In this document: one piece after another, positions 8,672-17,077 of the stretch
Position numbering within the stretch: position 1 is the stretch's first letter
How the letters are laid out: every line of letters starts with the position of its first letter
DNA from: Spongiibacter sp. IMCC21906
GTDB taxonomy: Bacteria > Pseudomonadota > Gammaproteobacteria > Pseudomonadales > Spongiibacteraceae
Reading direction: 5' to 3'
Length of the DNA: 64,000 bases
NCBI RefSeq assembly: GCF_001010805.1
Contig: NZ_CP011477.1
Location: forward strand, 1,503,001-1,567,000
Position numbers and translations under genes: made by a program
Notes under the pieces: generated by a model
What the model was told of the DNA's origin: nothing
Database searches by the model: none
The model's input: only the letters and a program-made list of their open reading frames with translations

Positions 8672-8961
8672 TACTTAGATGCTCCCTCTTTTTTCTTGAA
8701 CATGGCCAGCATGCGATCAGTCACCATATAGCCACCAATAACGTTGATAGTGGCCATGGTAACGGCGATCGTGCCGAGTACGGTTGCCAGCACAGTGTGC
8801 TCGGCGCCCGCAGAGGTAAGTGCACCTACCAGAGTGATACCAGAGATGGCGTTAGAGCCTGACATCAATGGTGTATGCAAGGTGGCTGGCACCTTGTTAA
8901 TCAGTTCGAAGCCCAAAAATATGGACAGCATCAGGATGAAGGCCAGAAAAACAATATCCAT
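8671..8961 (-). CDS. pntAB: NAD(P) transhydrogenase subunit alpha, membrane part
   Basis: A 96-aa protein with about three transmembrane helices, equivalent to the C-terminal membrane portion of E. coli PntA. It belongs to the split-alpha form of transhydrogenase, where the NAD-binding domain I and this channel segment are separate polypeptides. The ATG lies 9 bp after the pntAA stop and its own stop touches the pntB start. Confidence 0.95.
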   Translation of the reverse strand: MDIVFLAFILMLSIFLGFELINKVPATLHTPLMSGSNAISGITLVGALTSAGAEHTVLATVLGTIAVTMATINVIGGYMVTDRMLAMFKKKEGASK

Positions 8962-8970
8962 CTTCGTCTC

Positions 8971-10104
8971 CTAGTTAATTAGATTTTTGATGGTTTCATT
9001 TACGATCTCGCCGCCATGGGTAATGACACAGCCCTGCAGGATATCGTTCTCGAAGTCGACGATCATGGCTTTTTGCTCACCATCCCAGCCTTCATCCACC
9101 AAGTTAAAGAGGTTTGCAGAATACATCTGGCTAGCATCCCGGGCCACGTAGTTCGCCCAGTTGCCATTACCAATAATGGTCACGCCATCAACATCTACGG
9201 TCTCGCCTGCAACAGAGCCTTCGACGTTACCGCCAGTTTCTGCTGCCATATCGACAATCACGCTACCGGGCTGCATGCCTGCAACCATGTCTTTTGTCAC
9301 CAGCACTGGCGGCTTACGGCCAAATACTTGTGCGGTTGTGATGACAATGTCAGATTCAGCGATTTGTTTCTTTTGGCCTTCCAGCTGTAATTGGCGCTGC
9401 TCTTCAGTCAGCTCCATGGCGTAGCCATCCTTGGTCTGGCCGGTTTCGCCCAAATCAATTTCCAAAAACTTACCGCCCAGTGAGCGAACTTGTTCAGCGA
9501 CAACTGAGCGCGTATCGAAGGCAACGACTTTCGCACCCATGCGCTTGGCGGTAGCAATAGCCTGCAGGCCTGCCACACCGGCACCGATAATAAACACGGT
9601 AGCGGGCTTCAGTGTTCCAGCAGGGGTCATCATCATGGGCAGAATGCGTGGCAATTTTGTGGTTGCCAGCAACACCATGACATAACCTGCCAGCGAGGCC
9701 TGAGAGCTCAGCGCATCCATTTTTTGGCTGCGAGTAGAGCGAGGGATCATCTCCATGCTGATAGCGGTAACGCCTTGATCGCGAAACGCTTTGATCAAGC
9801 CATGCTCATTGAAAGGGTCGAGGTAGCTGACGTGAATCGCGCCTTTCTTGAGTTTGCTGATTTCATCTTCGCTGGGTTTGGTGATTCGAAGGATGATATC
9901 TGCTGAGCCTAGAATGCTGTCGCGACTCTCGCCTATCGTGACGCCAGCTTCTTTATATTCTTCGTCACTGAAACCCGAGCCGGCGCCAAGGCCTGCCTCA
10001 ATTTGAATCTCAGCGCCAGCTCTAATGAGCTTCTTGGCGTCCGAGGGGATGATCGCGACGCGATTTTCCCCTGCAGCGAGTTCTTTGGGAATTCCTATGA
10101 GCAT
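8971..10104 (-). CDS. pntAA: NAD(P) transhydrogenase subunit alpha, NAD-binding part
   Basis: 377 aa from the ATG at 10104 (MLIGIPKELAAGENRVAI, the conserved N-terminus); an upstream in-frame start would add 17 unlikely residues. Domain I of transhydrogenase, related to alanine dehydrogenase: the dinucleotide-binding motif is GAGVAGLQAIATAKRMGA, with the QVRSLGGKFLE loop after it. It is cytoplasmic, binds NADH and docks on PntB domain III. Because the membrane segment is encoded separately, it is shorter than the ~510-aa E. coli PntA. Confidence 0.95.
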   Translation of the reverse strand: MLIGIPKELAAGENRVAIIPSDAKKLIRAGAEIQIEAGLGAGSGFSDEEYKEAGVTIGESRDSILGSADIILRITKPSEDEISKLKKGAIHVSYLDPFNEHGLIKAFRDQGVTAISMEMIPRSTRSQKMDALSSQASLAGYVMVLLATTKLPRILPMMMTPAGTLKPATVFIIGAGVAGLQAIATAKRMGAKVVAFDTRSVVAEQVRSLGGKFLEIDLGETGQTKDGYAMELTEEQRQLQLEGQKKQIAESDIVITTAQVFGRKPPVLVTKDMVAGMQPGSVIVDMAAETGGNVEGSVAGETVDVDGVTIIGNGNWANYVARDASQMYSANLFNLVDEGWDGEQKAMIVDFENDILQGCVITHGGEIVNETIKNLIN

Positions 10105-10742
10105 TTTTAATGATCCGTTGTTGTTAAAAATGTGCAGTGACTGCGGTATTTTCATCTAACTCGGTACTGCGATTTCAAGCAATTCGGATAAACCGCCCCC
10201 ATTGCTGTGATCGCCGATGCTAGTTGAAACTGACCGCTTAGCCTCCAGTCAAAGCCGCGTAGGATAGTACATTACGCTCAAATAAGCGACATTTCTTGCT
10301 GATATTGTCGCCGTGAGAGGACTGAGAAACCCCTTATAAATTAGGGTGATAGCGTCTATATCTGCTGCTTATGGCGGGGTTGTGTGGCAGTCAATATCGA
10401 CCTTAGACTACTGTTAAACATAGTAATTTTGTTGTTATTGCTTTTACCTTTAGTGCTTAATTTGGGCGTCTAGCCCTGATATAGATTGCCAGCTTTTAAG
10501 GAGCCGCTTCCACGCTGAGAGAACAGAAAATCCTGTTTCAAAATGCCATTAATTTGCTCTTTTAGTGCTCTCTGGTAGCAGTAGTAGCCCTCCGTTATAT
10601 AAAGAGGGGTTAAAGTTACGTCAAGTGTTGACTGAATGCTTATGAAGCCAGCCGAGGACGGTGTTTCTACCTTGGGTCAGGGGGGACGGCCGTTGGGCTT
10701 ATTTGTGGTAAGTTCGCTTATTTCAGGACGGGACAGAGCAAT
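10105..10742. other. Long intergenic region between pntAA and phoX-like gene
   Basis: About 640 bp without a supportable gene. It should hold the pnt promoter (leftward). Short ORFs here have no ribosome-binding sites or family resemblance, and one (10636-10845, +) runs through the phoX terminator. Part is AT-rich (10415-10460). I see no riboswitch or strong repeat. Confidence 0.5.
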
Positions 10743-10770
10743 AAAAAAGGCGACCCAAAGGCCGCCCCAG
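10743..10770 (-). terminator. Terminator after phoX-like gene
   Basis: On the minus strand a GGCG...CGCC hairpin around 10751-10768 runs into six T (A-run at 10743-10749). Confidence 0.65.
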
Positions 10771-10810
10771 TCATTCTTATTGTTATTTGGCTGTTATCTG
10801 TTGATTGTTT

Positions 10811-12832
10811 TTAGATGCCGACTTCACCGCCGTCATCTTTTGTAATAACAACGGTGGCTGCTCGAGGGCGTATTTCCGTTCCAGTGGGGGTTTCTTCCGC
10901 GGCATTAGCACTGAATGGCCAGTTGCCTGGGTGCTGGATATTGGCGAAGAAGTTTTTATGGTCTGGCGTAAACGCAAGGCCAGTGACTTCACAACCGTTG
11001 GGGCCCACAAAGAAGCGGCGCAGCTCCATTTGGTTTTCGGCGGTTACCACGTCCAGGTTGTTGTTTTCGTCTACCAATTTGGAGGGTATTACCGCCAACA
11101 TCTGATCGTTGGTATATTCTTCGACTTCGTCGGCACCGTTATCGGTTTGAACCCACAAAATACCGCGCCTGTCAAAAACCAAGCCATCGGGGCTGGCAAA
11201 TTGATTCGACTCAGTCAGGCCGGAGCGGTTAACCGAGGCGGGACTGGCATCATCAGAACCAAATACAAAGATATCCCAATCAAAGCTGGTTGCGTCACTG
11301 CCTTCCATCCAGCGAATGATGTGACCAAAAGCGTTGTTTAAGCGGGGGTTGGCCGGGTTGGTTTCATTTTCACGGTCTGTGTTGTTAGTCAGGGCTAAAT
11401 ACACGACACCATTTTTAGGATCGACGGCAATCCATTCGGGGCGGTCCATTGGGGTTGCACCCACCATGTCAGCGGCACGAATGGTATCCAGAATCAGGGC
11501 TTCTTGGGTGGCGAAGGTATCGCCCAGAGTGCCACCATCCGTAGTTGCAGTGCTGCTTTCCAGTGGAAGCCAGCTACCCACACCACCTTCACTGAATTTA
11601 GCCACGTATAAGGTGCCTTCATTTAAATATTTATCGCCCACGGCTAAACGGTCACTGGGGTTGGCGTCGGCGGCATCCCATACTGCTGTCGAGACGAACT
11701 TATACAAGTATTCAAAGCGACCATCGTGGCCAGAGTAGAAGGTGACAGGTTGGCCTGCGACCAACTTACCGTAGACCACGCTCTCGTGACGGAAACGGCC
11801 AAGGGCGGTGCGCTTAACTGCACGGGATTCAGCCGTGTATGGGTCAATTTCTACCACATAGCCGTGACCGTGGGTCTCATTGCGGTAGTCACCGGCGGCA
11901 GTTTCTGCACTGGGTGTGGCATCAAAACGGCTAAATTCGTCATCCACTTCGGCAATATTGCCAGCTAGTGTTTCCCACGCGTATCGGGTGCCCTCATCCT
12001 CAATACCAACTCGGTCATCTCCTGTACTGCGTCCACTTGCTTTTGTGAAGTAACCGGGCCAGTTTTCTTCACAGGTCAGGAAGGTCCCCCAAGGCGACTC
12101 ACCGCTACCGCAGTTATTTAAGGTACCGCGTGCGACATTGCCGTTTGGTGCATATTTGGTAATAAGAAATTCCGAGCCAGCCAACGGCCCGGCAACGTCC
12201 ATTTCGGTCGCGCCAGTGTAGCGACGGTTTAGCGGGTCGTTCTCAACCACGCTCCAAGTCCCGTTGGCTTTTTGTACCCGCACCACGCTAACACCGTGAG
12301 CGTTGATCTCTTTACGAACCTCATCAACAACGGTGCGCATGTCGTCGATTGCAGTAGGACCATTCGGGTGTAGAGCTGTTGCGTCAATATATTCATGGTT
12401 AATACATAGTAAACCGTCGGTGGTGCTGTCATTGATGGGGAAAAAGCTCATGCCATCGTGGTGCATGCCCACGGCATTAGCCTGATCTTCAGCGGTATTG
12501 CTGCCATCATCTTTCCAGGTGTTAGCGCTGCTATTGAGAGGGGTGCCCCAGGGTGCGAGAACTTGTGCAGAGTAGCCTTGGGGGATGGCAACGGCATTAG
12601 TTCTTGAACCCGCGATAGATTCAAAACCCAGTGTTGTTTCTGAGTTGCCACCATTGTTGTCATCATCATCGGAGCAGCCGAAGAGGCCAACACCGCTAAA
12701 CATCGTCAATGCGGCCATGCCGGCGCTGGATTTTAAAACCCGGCGACGAGAAATCTCTTTATCCAGAACGCGTGAAAAAGGCTCGTTACTGCTGTGGTTG
12801 TAGCGAGTGGGGTCAAAGGTTGCTTCGCTCAT
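10811..12832 (-). CDS. PhoX family phosphatase (DUF839), Tat-exported
   Basis: 673 aa; GGAGAG precedes the ATG. The N-terminus has a twin-arginine motif SRRRVLK (about residues 28-34) followed by a hydrophobic stretch ending in LFGC, so it may be exported folded by Tat and lipidated, although Phe at the -2 position of the lipobox is not ideal. The rest is the DUF839/PhoX beta-propeller (NHEYID, TCEENWPGYF, NETHGHGYVVEIDP, GRFRHE). PhoX enzymes are calcium/iron-dependent phosphomonoesterases common in marine bacteria. An acidic Asp/Asn linker follows the Cys. I could not find a convincing PhoB box upstream. Confidence 0.9.
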   Translation of the reverse strand: MSEATFDPTRYNHSSNEPFSRVLDKEISRRRVLKSSAGMAALTMFSGVGLFGCSDDDDNNGGNSETTLGFESIAGSRTNAVAIPQGYSAQVLAPWGTPLNSSANTWKDDGSNTAEDQANAVGMHHDGMSFFPINDSTTDGLLCINHEYIDATALHPNGPTAIDDMRTVVDEVRKEINAHGVSVVRVQKANGTWSVVENDPLNRRYTGATEMDVAGPLAGSEFLITKYAPNGNVARGTLNNCGSGESPWGTFLTCEENWPGYFTKASGRSTGDDRVGIEDEGTRYAWETLAGNIAEVDDEFSRFDATPSAETAAGDYRNETHGHGYVVEIDPYTAESRAVKRTALGRFRHESVVYGKLVAGQPVTFYSGHDGRFEYLYKFVSTAVWDAADANPSDRLAVGDKYLNEGTLYVAKFSEGGVGSWLPLESSTATTDGGTLGDTFATQEALILDTIRAADMVGATPMDRPEWIAVDPKNGVVYLALTNNTDRENETNPANPRLNNAFGHIIRWMEGSDATSFDWDIFVFGSDDASPASVNRSGLTESNQFASPDGLVFDRRGILWVQTDNGADEVEEYTNDQMLAVIPSKLVDENNNLDVVTAENQMELRRFFVGPNGCEVTGLAFTPDHKNFFANIQHPGNWPFSANAAEETPTGTEIRPRAATVVITKDDGGEVGI

Positions 12833-13040
12833 TTTGTTTGTCTCTCCAATACTACATAGTTATAGAATGTCGACGACAGAGCTTAATGATGCCAAGTAAT
12901 GCTTTGGTGACAGCAGGGTTTCACTTCCATTAAAGTTAAGCGGTGTAGCCACTGAAAAGGGGTAAAGTGAAATATTGGTGTCATGTATGTGCTGTTCTAT
13001 ATATTAAAAATATCCTGTAGAGATGAGGGGCAAAGTGTTG

Positions 13041-13646
13041 ATGATACGAGAGGGATGCTTAATAAAAACGGCTTTTTTAGCGGGGCTATTTCTATTGCTA
13101 GCAGCATGTGCCAGTCGGGAGTCCATTGAATATTCACCGGGGTTCAGCTTTGCTGATTACCGCTATGTGGTGATTGAGCGGGGTAAAAACAGTGGCGTTT
13201 ATGGTTTGGACTTAAAGCTGGTGGACGCCTTCAACAGCAATCAATTACAGGTGGTTGGTGATAAAGAAGTGCGAAACCTGCCCTATGCAGACCAAAAGCG
13301 AACCCTTGGAGCGCAGTTGAGTGTTGATGGTAATGATGATCGAGTGTTGCTGGGATTGTCTTTGCAAAACTTTTTAACTGGCCGCGTGATCGCGACAATT
13401 GGTTGGGCAGATGACGGCGATTTGTTTGATAAGTCGGATCGCAATAAGGCCTTTGCCAAACTGCTTGAAGAATTGAGCGCGGCCATTCGTAAAGATCGAC
13501 AACCATTGCCTGGAGCTGGAACAGCGAAAGGGGTAGCCCCCAAGCCGGCAGCTAAGCCAGTGCCCGCTGAGGCCCCCGCTTCCAGCGTTCATCGTGAAAG
13601 TCCTGAAGATAGACCCTATACCTTAAAGCCTGATTTTTCTGAATGA
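13041..13646 (+). CDS. Putative lipoprotein of unknown function
   Basis: 201 aa from ATG 13041, preferred over ATG 13023 because GAGGGG at 13026-13031 is well placed. A lipoprotein signal peptide is clear (hydrophobic core then LLLAACAS). The mature part is about 130 residues of mixed structure followed by a Pro/Ala-rich C-terminal tail. I recognise no family. It is divergent from the phoX-like gene and 100 bp upstream of the VWA operon, but nothing ties it functionally to either. Confidence 0.75.
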   Translation: MIREGCLIKTAFLAGLFLLLAACASRESIEYSPGFSFADYRYVVIERGKNSGVYGLDLKLVDAFNSNQLQVVGDKEVRNLPYADQKRTLGAQLSVDGNDDRVLLGLSLQNFLTGRVIATIGWADDGDLFDKSDRNKAFAKLLEELSAAIRKDRQPLPGAGTAKGVAPKPAAKPVPAEAPASSVHRESPEDRPYTLKPDFSE

Positions 13647-13757
13647 GGCGTTTGCAATAGCAAGCTAAGGCTGTCAGGAAAGAAATTTAATCATTATCCT
13701 GACAGTTCGGCTTTTGCTGTCGTCTATCCAGTGAACCCTCATCACTGGAGCATTACC

Positions 13758-15488
13758 ATGAACAAACTTCTTACAAGTCCTGTTTTGGCCCTGGGCCTGG
13801 CTTTAGCTGTTTCTGCGTGTCAGCCAATGCAGGATGATGTCAGTCAGGAAGGCCGGCAGGAAAGTGGACAAGCGGCAGCGTTACGGCAGGCCGAACATGT
13901 CAGCTCTATGGCTGATGAGTCCTACAGTCAGCCTCGTTTATCAGCAAGCGTTAGCCCACAATCTAAAATGGCGATGGGCTATGCTCAAACACGGAACATG
14001 GCGCCACAAATTGCTCCTGTGCCAAGCAGTAACCGCTACGAAACCCGTTTTGAGGAGGGCTACTTAGACCCCCAGCTATCTCCTCTGTCCACCTTTGCAT
14101 TGGATGTGGATACGGCCTCATACAGCAATTTACGACGGTATATTAATGCGGGCCGTTTGCCGCCAACAGACGCAGTGCGTATTGAGGAGCTGCTAAATTA
14201 TTTTGATTATCAAACCACGGTGTCGGATGACGGCCAACCGGTCAGCATTTATTCTGAGTTGGGCGTTGCTCCTTGGGATAAAAGCAAGCAGCTTGCCTTG
14301 GTACAGCTGAGTGCAAAAGAGTTATCGGCTAATGAAAATCGGCCTAACCGTCTGGTGTTTTTAATCGATACCTCGGGGTCAATGCAGGGGCCAGATCGTT
14401 TACCGTTGTTGAAAAAAGCGTTTCAGGGGCTAGTGGAAAACCTTGGAAAAAATGATCGGGTGGCCATTGTGACTTACGCTGGTAGCGCCGGTGTGGCTTT
14501 GCCAAGTGTCAATGGTGGCGAAAAAGACAAAATTTATCAGGCCTTGCAGTCTCTTCGTCCTGCGGGATCTACGGCGGGTGCCGCAGGGATCGAGCAAGCC
14601 TATCAAATTGCGCGGAGTCAGTTTGATGACGATGCTAATAACCGGGTGATACTGGCGACTGACGGCGATTTTAATGTGGGGCAGCGCAGCAGCACTGATT
14701 TGGTTAAGCTAATAGAGACCCAGAGAGACATGGGAATCTTTCTCACGATTTTAGGTTTTGGCCAAGGGAACCTAGGGGACGGACCTATGAACCGAATGGC
14801 CCAGCATGGCGATGGTAACTATTATTACATCGACAGTGAACTGGAGGCCCGTCGAGTGCTGGTAGATAAACTTCAACGCAGCTTGGTAACCGTGGCGAAG
14901 GATGTGAAGCTACAAGTGGAGTTTAATCCCGCTCAGGTCGCAAAATACCGCTTGCTAGGATATGAAACCCGACGGATGGCAGCAGAAGATTTTAAAGACG
15001 ATAAAAAAGATGCAGGGGAGCTTGGTGCGGGCCAAGTGGTAACGGCTATCTATGAAATTGAACCTCGATACGCGACGGACAAAAATGACATTGAGCTCCG
15101 TTATCAGCAGCGCCAGGGTAAAACGTCAAACCGAGATGAGCTTATGTTGATTAAATTGAGATATCGCAGTCCTGCTGGCGGCCCCGCAAAAGAAATTGCG
15201 CAGGCATTGAATACGCATCAAAGTAAGGCGTCTTCAAGAAATTTTCAGTGGGCTGCCGCGGTAGCGGAGTTTGGTTTATTAATGAGTGACTCGGATTATC
15301 GCGGTAACGCCAGTTTTACATCACTCGTGAGTCGGACAGAGTCACTTGCCCAGCAAGGCAATAATATTGAACGGGAGTTTGTGAGTTTAGCCAGATTGGC
15401 GTCACTCATTAAAAACAAAACTAAGATAGAGCAAAATCAAGACGCATCCATGAAACACGATTTATCTATGAATGGAGCGTATCGCTAA
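13758..15488 (+). CDS. VWA-domain lipoprotein, YfbK-like
   Basis: 576 aa from ATG 13758 (CTGGAG upstream; a GTG 27 bp earlier would spoil the signal peptide). Lipoprotein signal (LALGLALAVSAC), a Gln/Ser-rich linker, an N-terminal von_Willebrand domain (about 100-190), a VWA domain with a complete MIDAS (DTSGS at 204-208, a Thr in the AGSTAG loop, ATDGDFN), then a DUF3520-like C-terminal region. VWA proteins of this kind bind metal-dependent protein ligands at the cell envelope. The stop overlaps the next ATG (TAATG). It heads a three-gene operon with an anti-sigma-like protein and an ECF sigma factor, which suggests envelope-stress or surface sensing. Confidence 0.9.
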   Translation: MNKLLTSPVLALGLALAVSACQPMQDDVSQEGRQESGQAAALRQAEHVSSMADESYSQPRLSASVSPQSKMAMGYAQTRNMAPQIAPVPSSNRYETRFEEGYLDPQLSPLSTFALDVDTASYSNLRRYINAGRLPPTDAVRIEELLNYFDYQTTVSDDGQPVSIYSELGVAPWDKSKQLALVQLSAKELSANENRPNRLVFLIDTSGSMQGPDRLPLLKKAFQGLVENLGKNDRVAIVTYAGSAGVALPSVNGGEKDKIYQALQSLRPAGSTAGAAGIEQAYQIARSQFDDDANNRVILATDGDFNVGQRSSTDLVKLIETQRDMGIFLTILGFGQGNLGDGPMNRMAQHGDGNYYYIDSELEARRVLVDKLQRSLVTVAKDVKLQVEFNPAQVAKYRLLGYETRRMAAEDFKDDKKDAGELGAGQVVTAIYEIEPRYATDKNDIELRYQQRQGKTSNRDELMLIKLRYRSPAGGPAKEIAQALNTHQSKASSRNFQWAAAVAEFGLLMSDSDYRGNASFTSLVSRTESLAQQGNNIEREFVSLARLASLIKNKTKIEQNQDASMKHDLSMNGAYR

Positions 15489-16225
15489 TGGCCGATGCCA
15501 TTGATGGGTGGTTAGATGAGCTTGCCGGGCGACAGCCCGGTGATGCCATGACGGCGGCACTGCGACAACATTTGCTAGAGCAGCAACCGCAAAATAACGA
15601 TATTGCCTTTCAGAAGCTGCTCACGCGTCTTGATGCCGAAGGTTTGCTGAAGGACGACACGCCGAAAGCGTCAGGCTTGTCGGAGCGTAAAAAATGGTCG
15701 GCGCCCCTCGCTGCTGCGGCCAGTGTTTTGCTACTGGTCAGTGTGTTGTTACCCCTTGTTTTAAAAGAGAACGCACCATTGTCATCGGCAAGTTACAGAG
15801 AGCTTCCTGCAACGGTGATGCAGAAATCCGCCGCCCCAGACGCCTTGCTACGCGATTCGATGCCAGAGAGCGCCAAGCCTGTAATGTCTGCACCGGGTTT
15901 TCAAGCGCAGCGTCAAATAATGGCAGAAACGAAGAGCGAAGCAGCGTCTTCGATTTGCCGTCGTCAAGGCACTTCGGAGCAGGCCGAATTACAAATAGTC
16001 GCCTTAAACCTAGATGAAGTAAGGCAGCTTTATGCTGAGTTAGCTGGCATTAACGGCTTAATGTTCCACTATGAATCAGCAAATCGTACGACACGAATAG
16101 AATTTACCTCTGCGACTCAACGTCAGCGTTTCAAGCTCATGTTAATGAGTTTTGCTGATGGCGATTGTGACCTCTCGGGCATCAAGGTATTGCATTTATC
16201 CTTGCCTATTGGGGAGGTTCAATGA
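15488..16225 (+). CDS. Single-pass membrane protein, putative anti-sigma factor
   Basis: 245 aa. A cytoplasmic N-terminal ~70 residues (helical, charged) leads into one transmembrane helix (WSAPLAAAASVLLLVSVLLP, about residues 69-90) and a periplasmic C-terminal domain. This topology and its 4-bp overlap (ATGA) with the ECF sigma gene fit a membrane anti-sigma factor, but I do not see a zinc-binding HxxxCxxC motif, so the assignment rests on topology and context. The periplasmic part may contact the VWA lipoprotein encoded just upstream; that is inference. Confidence 0.65.
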   Translation: MADAIDGWLDELAGRQPGDAMTAALRQHLLEQQPQNNDIAFQKLLTRLDAEGLLKDDTPKASGLSERKKWSAPLAAAASVLLLVSVLLPLVLKENAPLSSASYRELPATVMQKSAAPDALLRDSMPESAKPVMSAPGFQAQRQIMAETKSEAASSICRRQGTSEQAELQIVALNLDEVRQLYAELAGINGLMFHYESANRTTRIEFTSATQRQRFKLMLMSFADGDCDLSGIKVLHLSLPIGEVQ

Positions 16226-16797
16226 CGACAGCAGCGATAGATGAAGCGGCATTGCTTAAGCAAATAGCAATGGGGGGCCATGATGCCCGTGAGGCGTTAA
16301 AGCCGCTCTATCATTATTATGCGCCGAGGTTTAGGGCGTTCTATCTACGAAGGGGTTTAGCTCATGCCGATGCGGATGAGTTGTGTCAGGAAGCCTTTAT
16401 AAAAATTGCGCGTAGCACTGGGGCGGCGGGAATAATTCGTTCACCTCGAGCATGGTTGTGGCGTGTGGCGCGGTCGGTAATGTTGGATTTTTTTAAACGT
16501 TCCAATGTTGAACAAAGCGTTGATGATTGGTCTGAGCTGGTTGAGCCGGAAGACCAGCAAGCTCGATTTGATGAGCAATTAGGACTTAAGCGCTGTGTTG
16601 AAAAACAATTTGCTGAATTCTCCCGTCGTCATACAGAAGGTTCGCAAGTGGTGTCTTGGGCGGTGGTGGAGGGTTTTACGGCCGTAGAGATTGCGGAACT
16701 CATTGGTCGCAGTCACGGCGCAACCCGGGAGTTTCTTTCGCAAATGAAAAAGCATCTCCGTGCTTTGCTACGTGTTTGCGATGACTATCTTCGTTAA
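16222..16797 (+). CDS. ECF-type RNA polymerase sigma factor
   Basis: 191 aa with sigma region 2 (LYHYYAPRFRAFYLRRG, then DADELCQEAFIKIAR and RAWLWRVARSVMLDFFKR) and region 4 (VVEGFTAVEIAELIGRSHGATREFLSQMKKHLRALL). These bind core polymerase and the -10/-35 elements of target promoters. It is last in the operon and coupled to the anti-sigma-like gene, the reverse of the usual sigma-then-anti-sigma order. No extra C-terminal domain. Target genes are unknown; autoregulation from upstream of 13758 is plausible. Confidence 0.9.
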   Translation: MTTAAIDEAALLKQIAMGGHDAREALKPLYHYYAPRFRAFYLRRGLAHADADELCQEAFIKIARSTGAAGIIRSPRAWLWRVARSVMLDFFKRSNVEQSVDDWSELVEPEDQQARFDEQLGLKRCVEKQFAEFSRRHTEGSQVVSWAVVEGFTAVEIAELIGRSHGATREFLSQMKKHLRALLRVCDDYLR

Positions 16798-17077
16798 ATG
16801 TACCTAAGTAATACCTTTATATAGCGTTTGTGCGCTCTCGCAAGGTAAGTGTTTAGCGGCATCGATACACTTCTGTCATTGAGTTCAGAGTGTCTCTTTG
16901 AATTCGTCAAAAAAATAAACTAGAGCGAGTTCCCAGAACGGCTCATCAAGCGCGATTCATCGATGTAACTACCTAGGGGCTACCGCCAACTACGTATTCG
17001 CGGGGGTTTCTCACGTCTTTATTATGTCTCAGTCACGCTGCTTGTTGTCATTTCTAATTAAAAATATAGGGGTAGGT

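Noticed and set aside
12833-12960. Possible PhoB box upstream of the phoX-like gene
   Set aside because: One CTGTCA-like half is present on the minus strand (about 12908-12914) but no second half at the 11-bp step.
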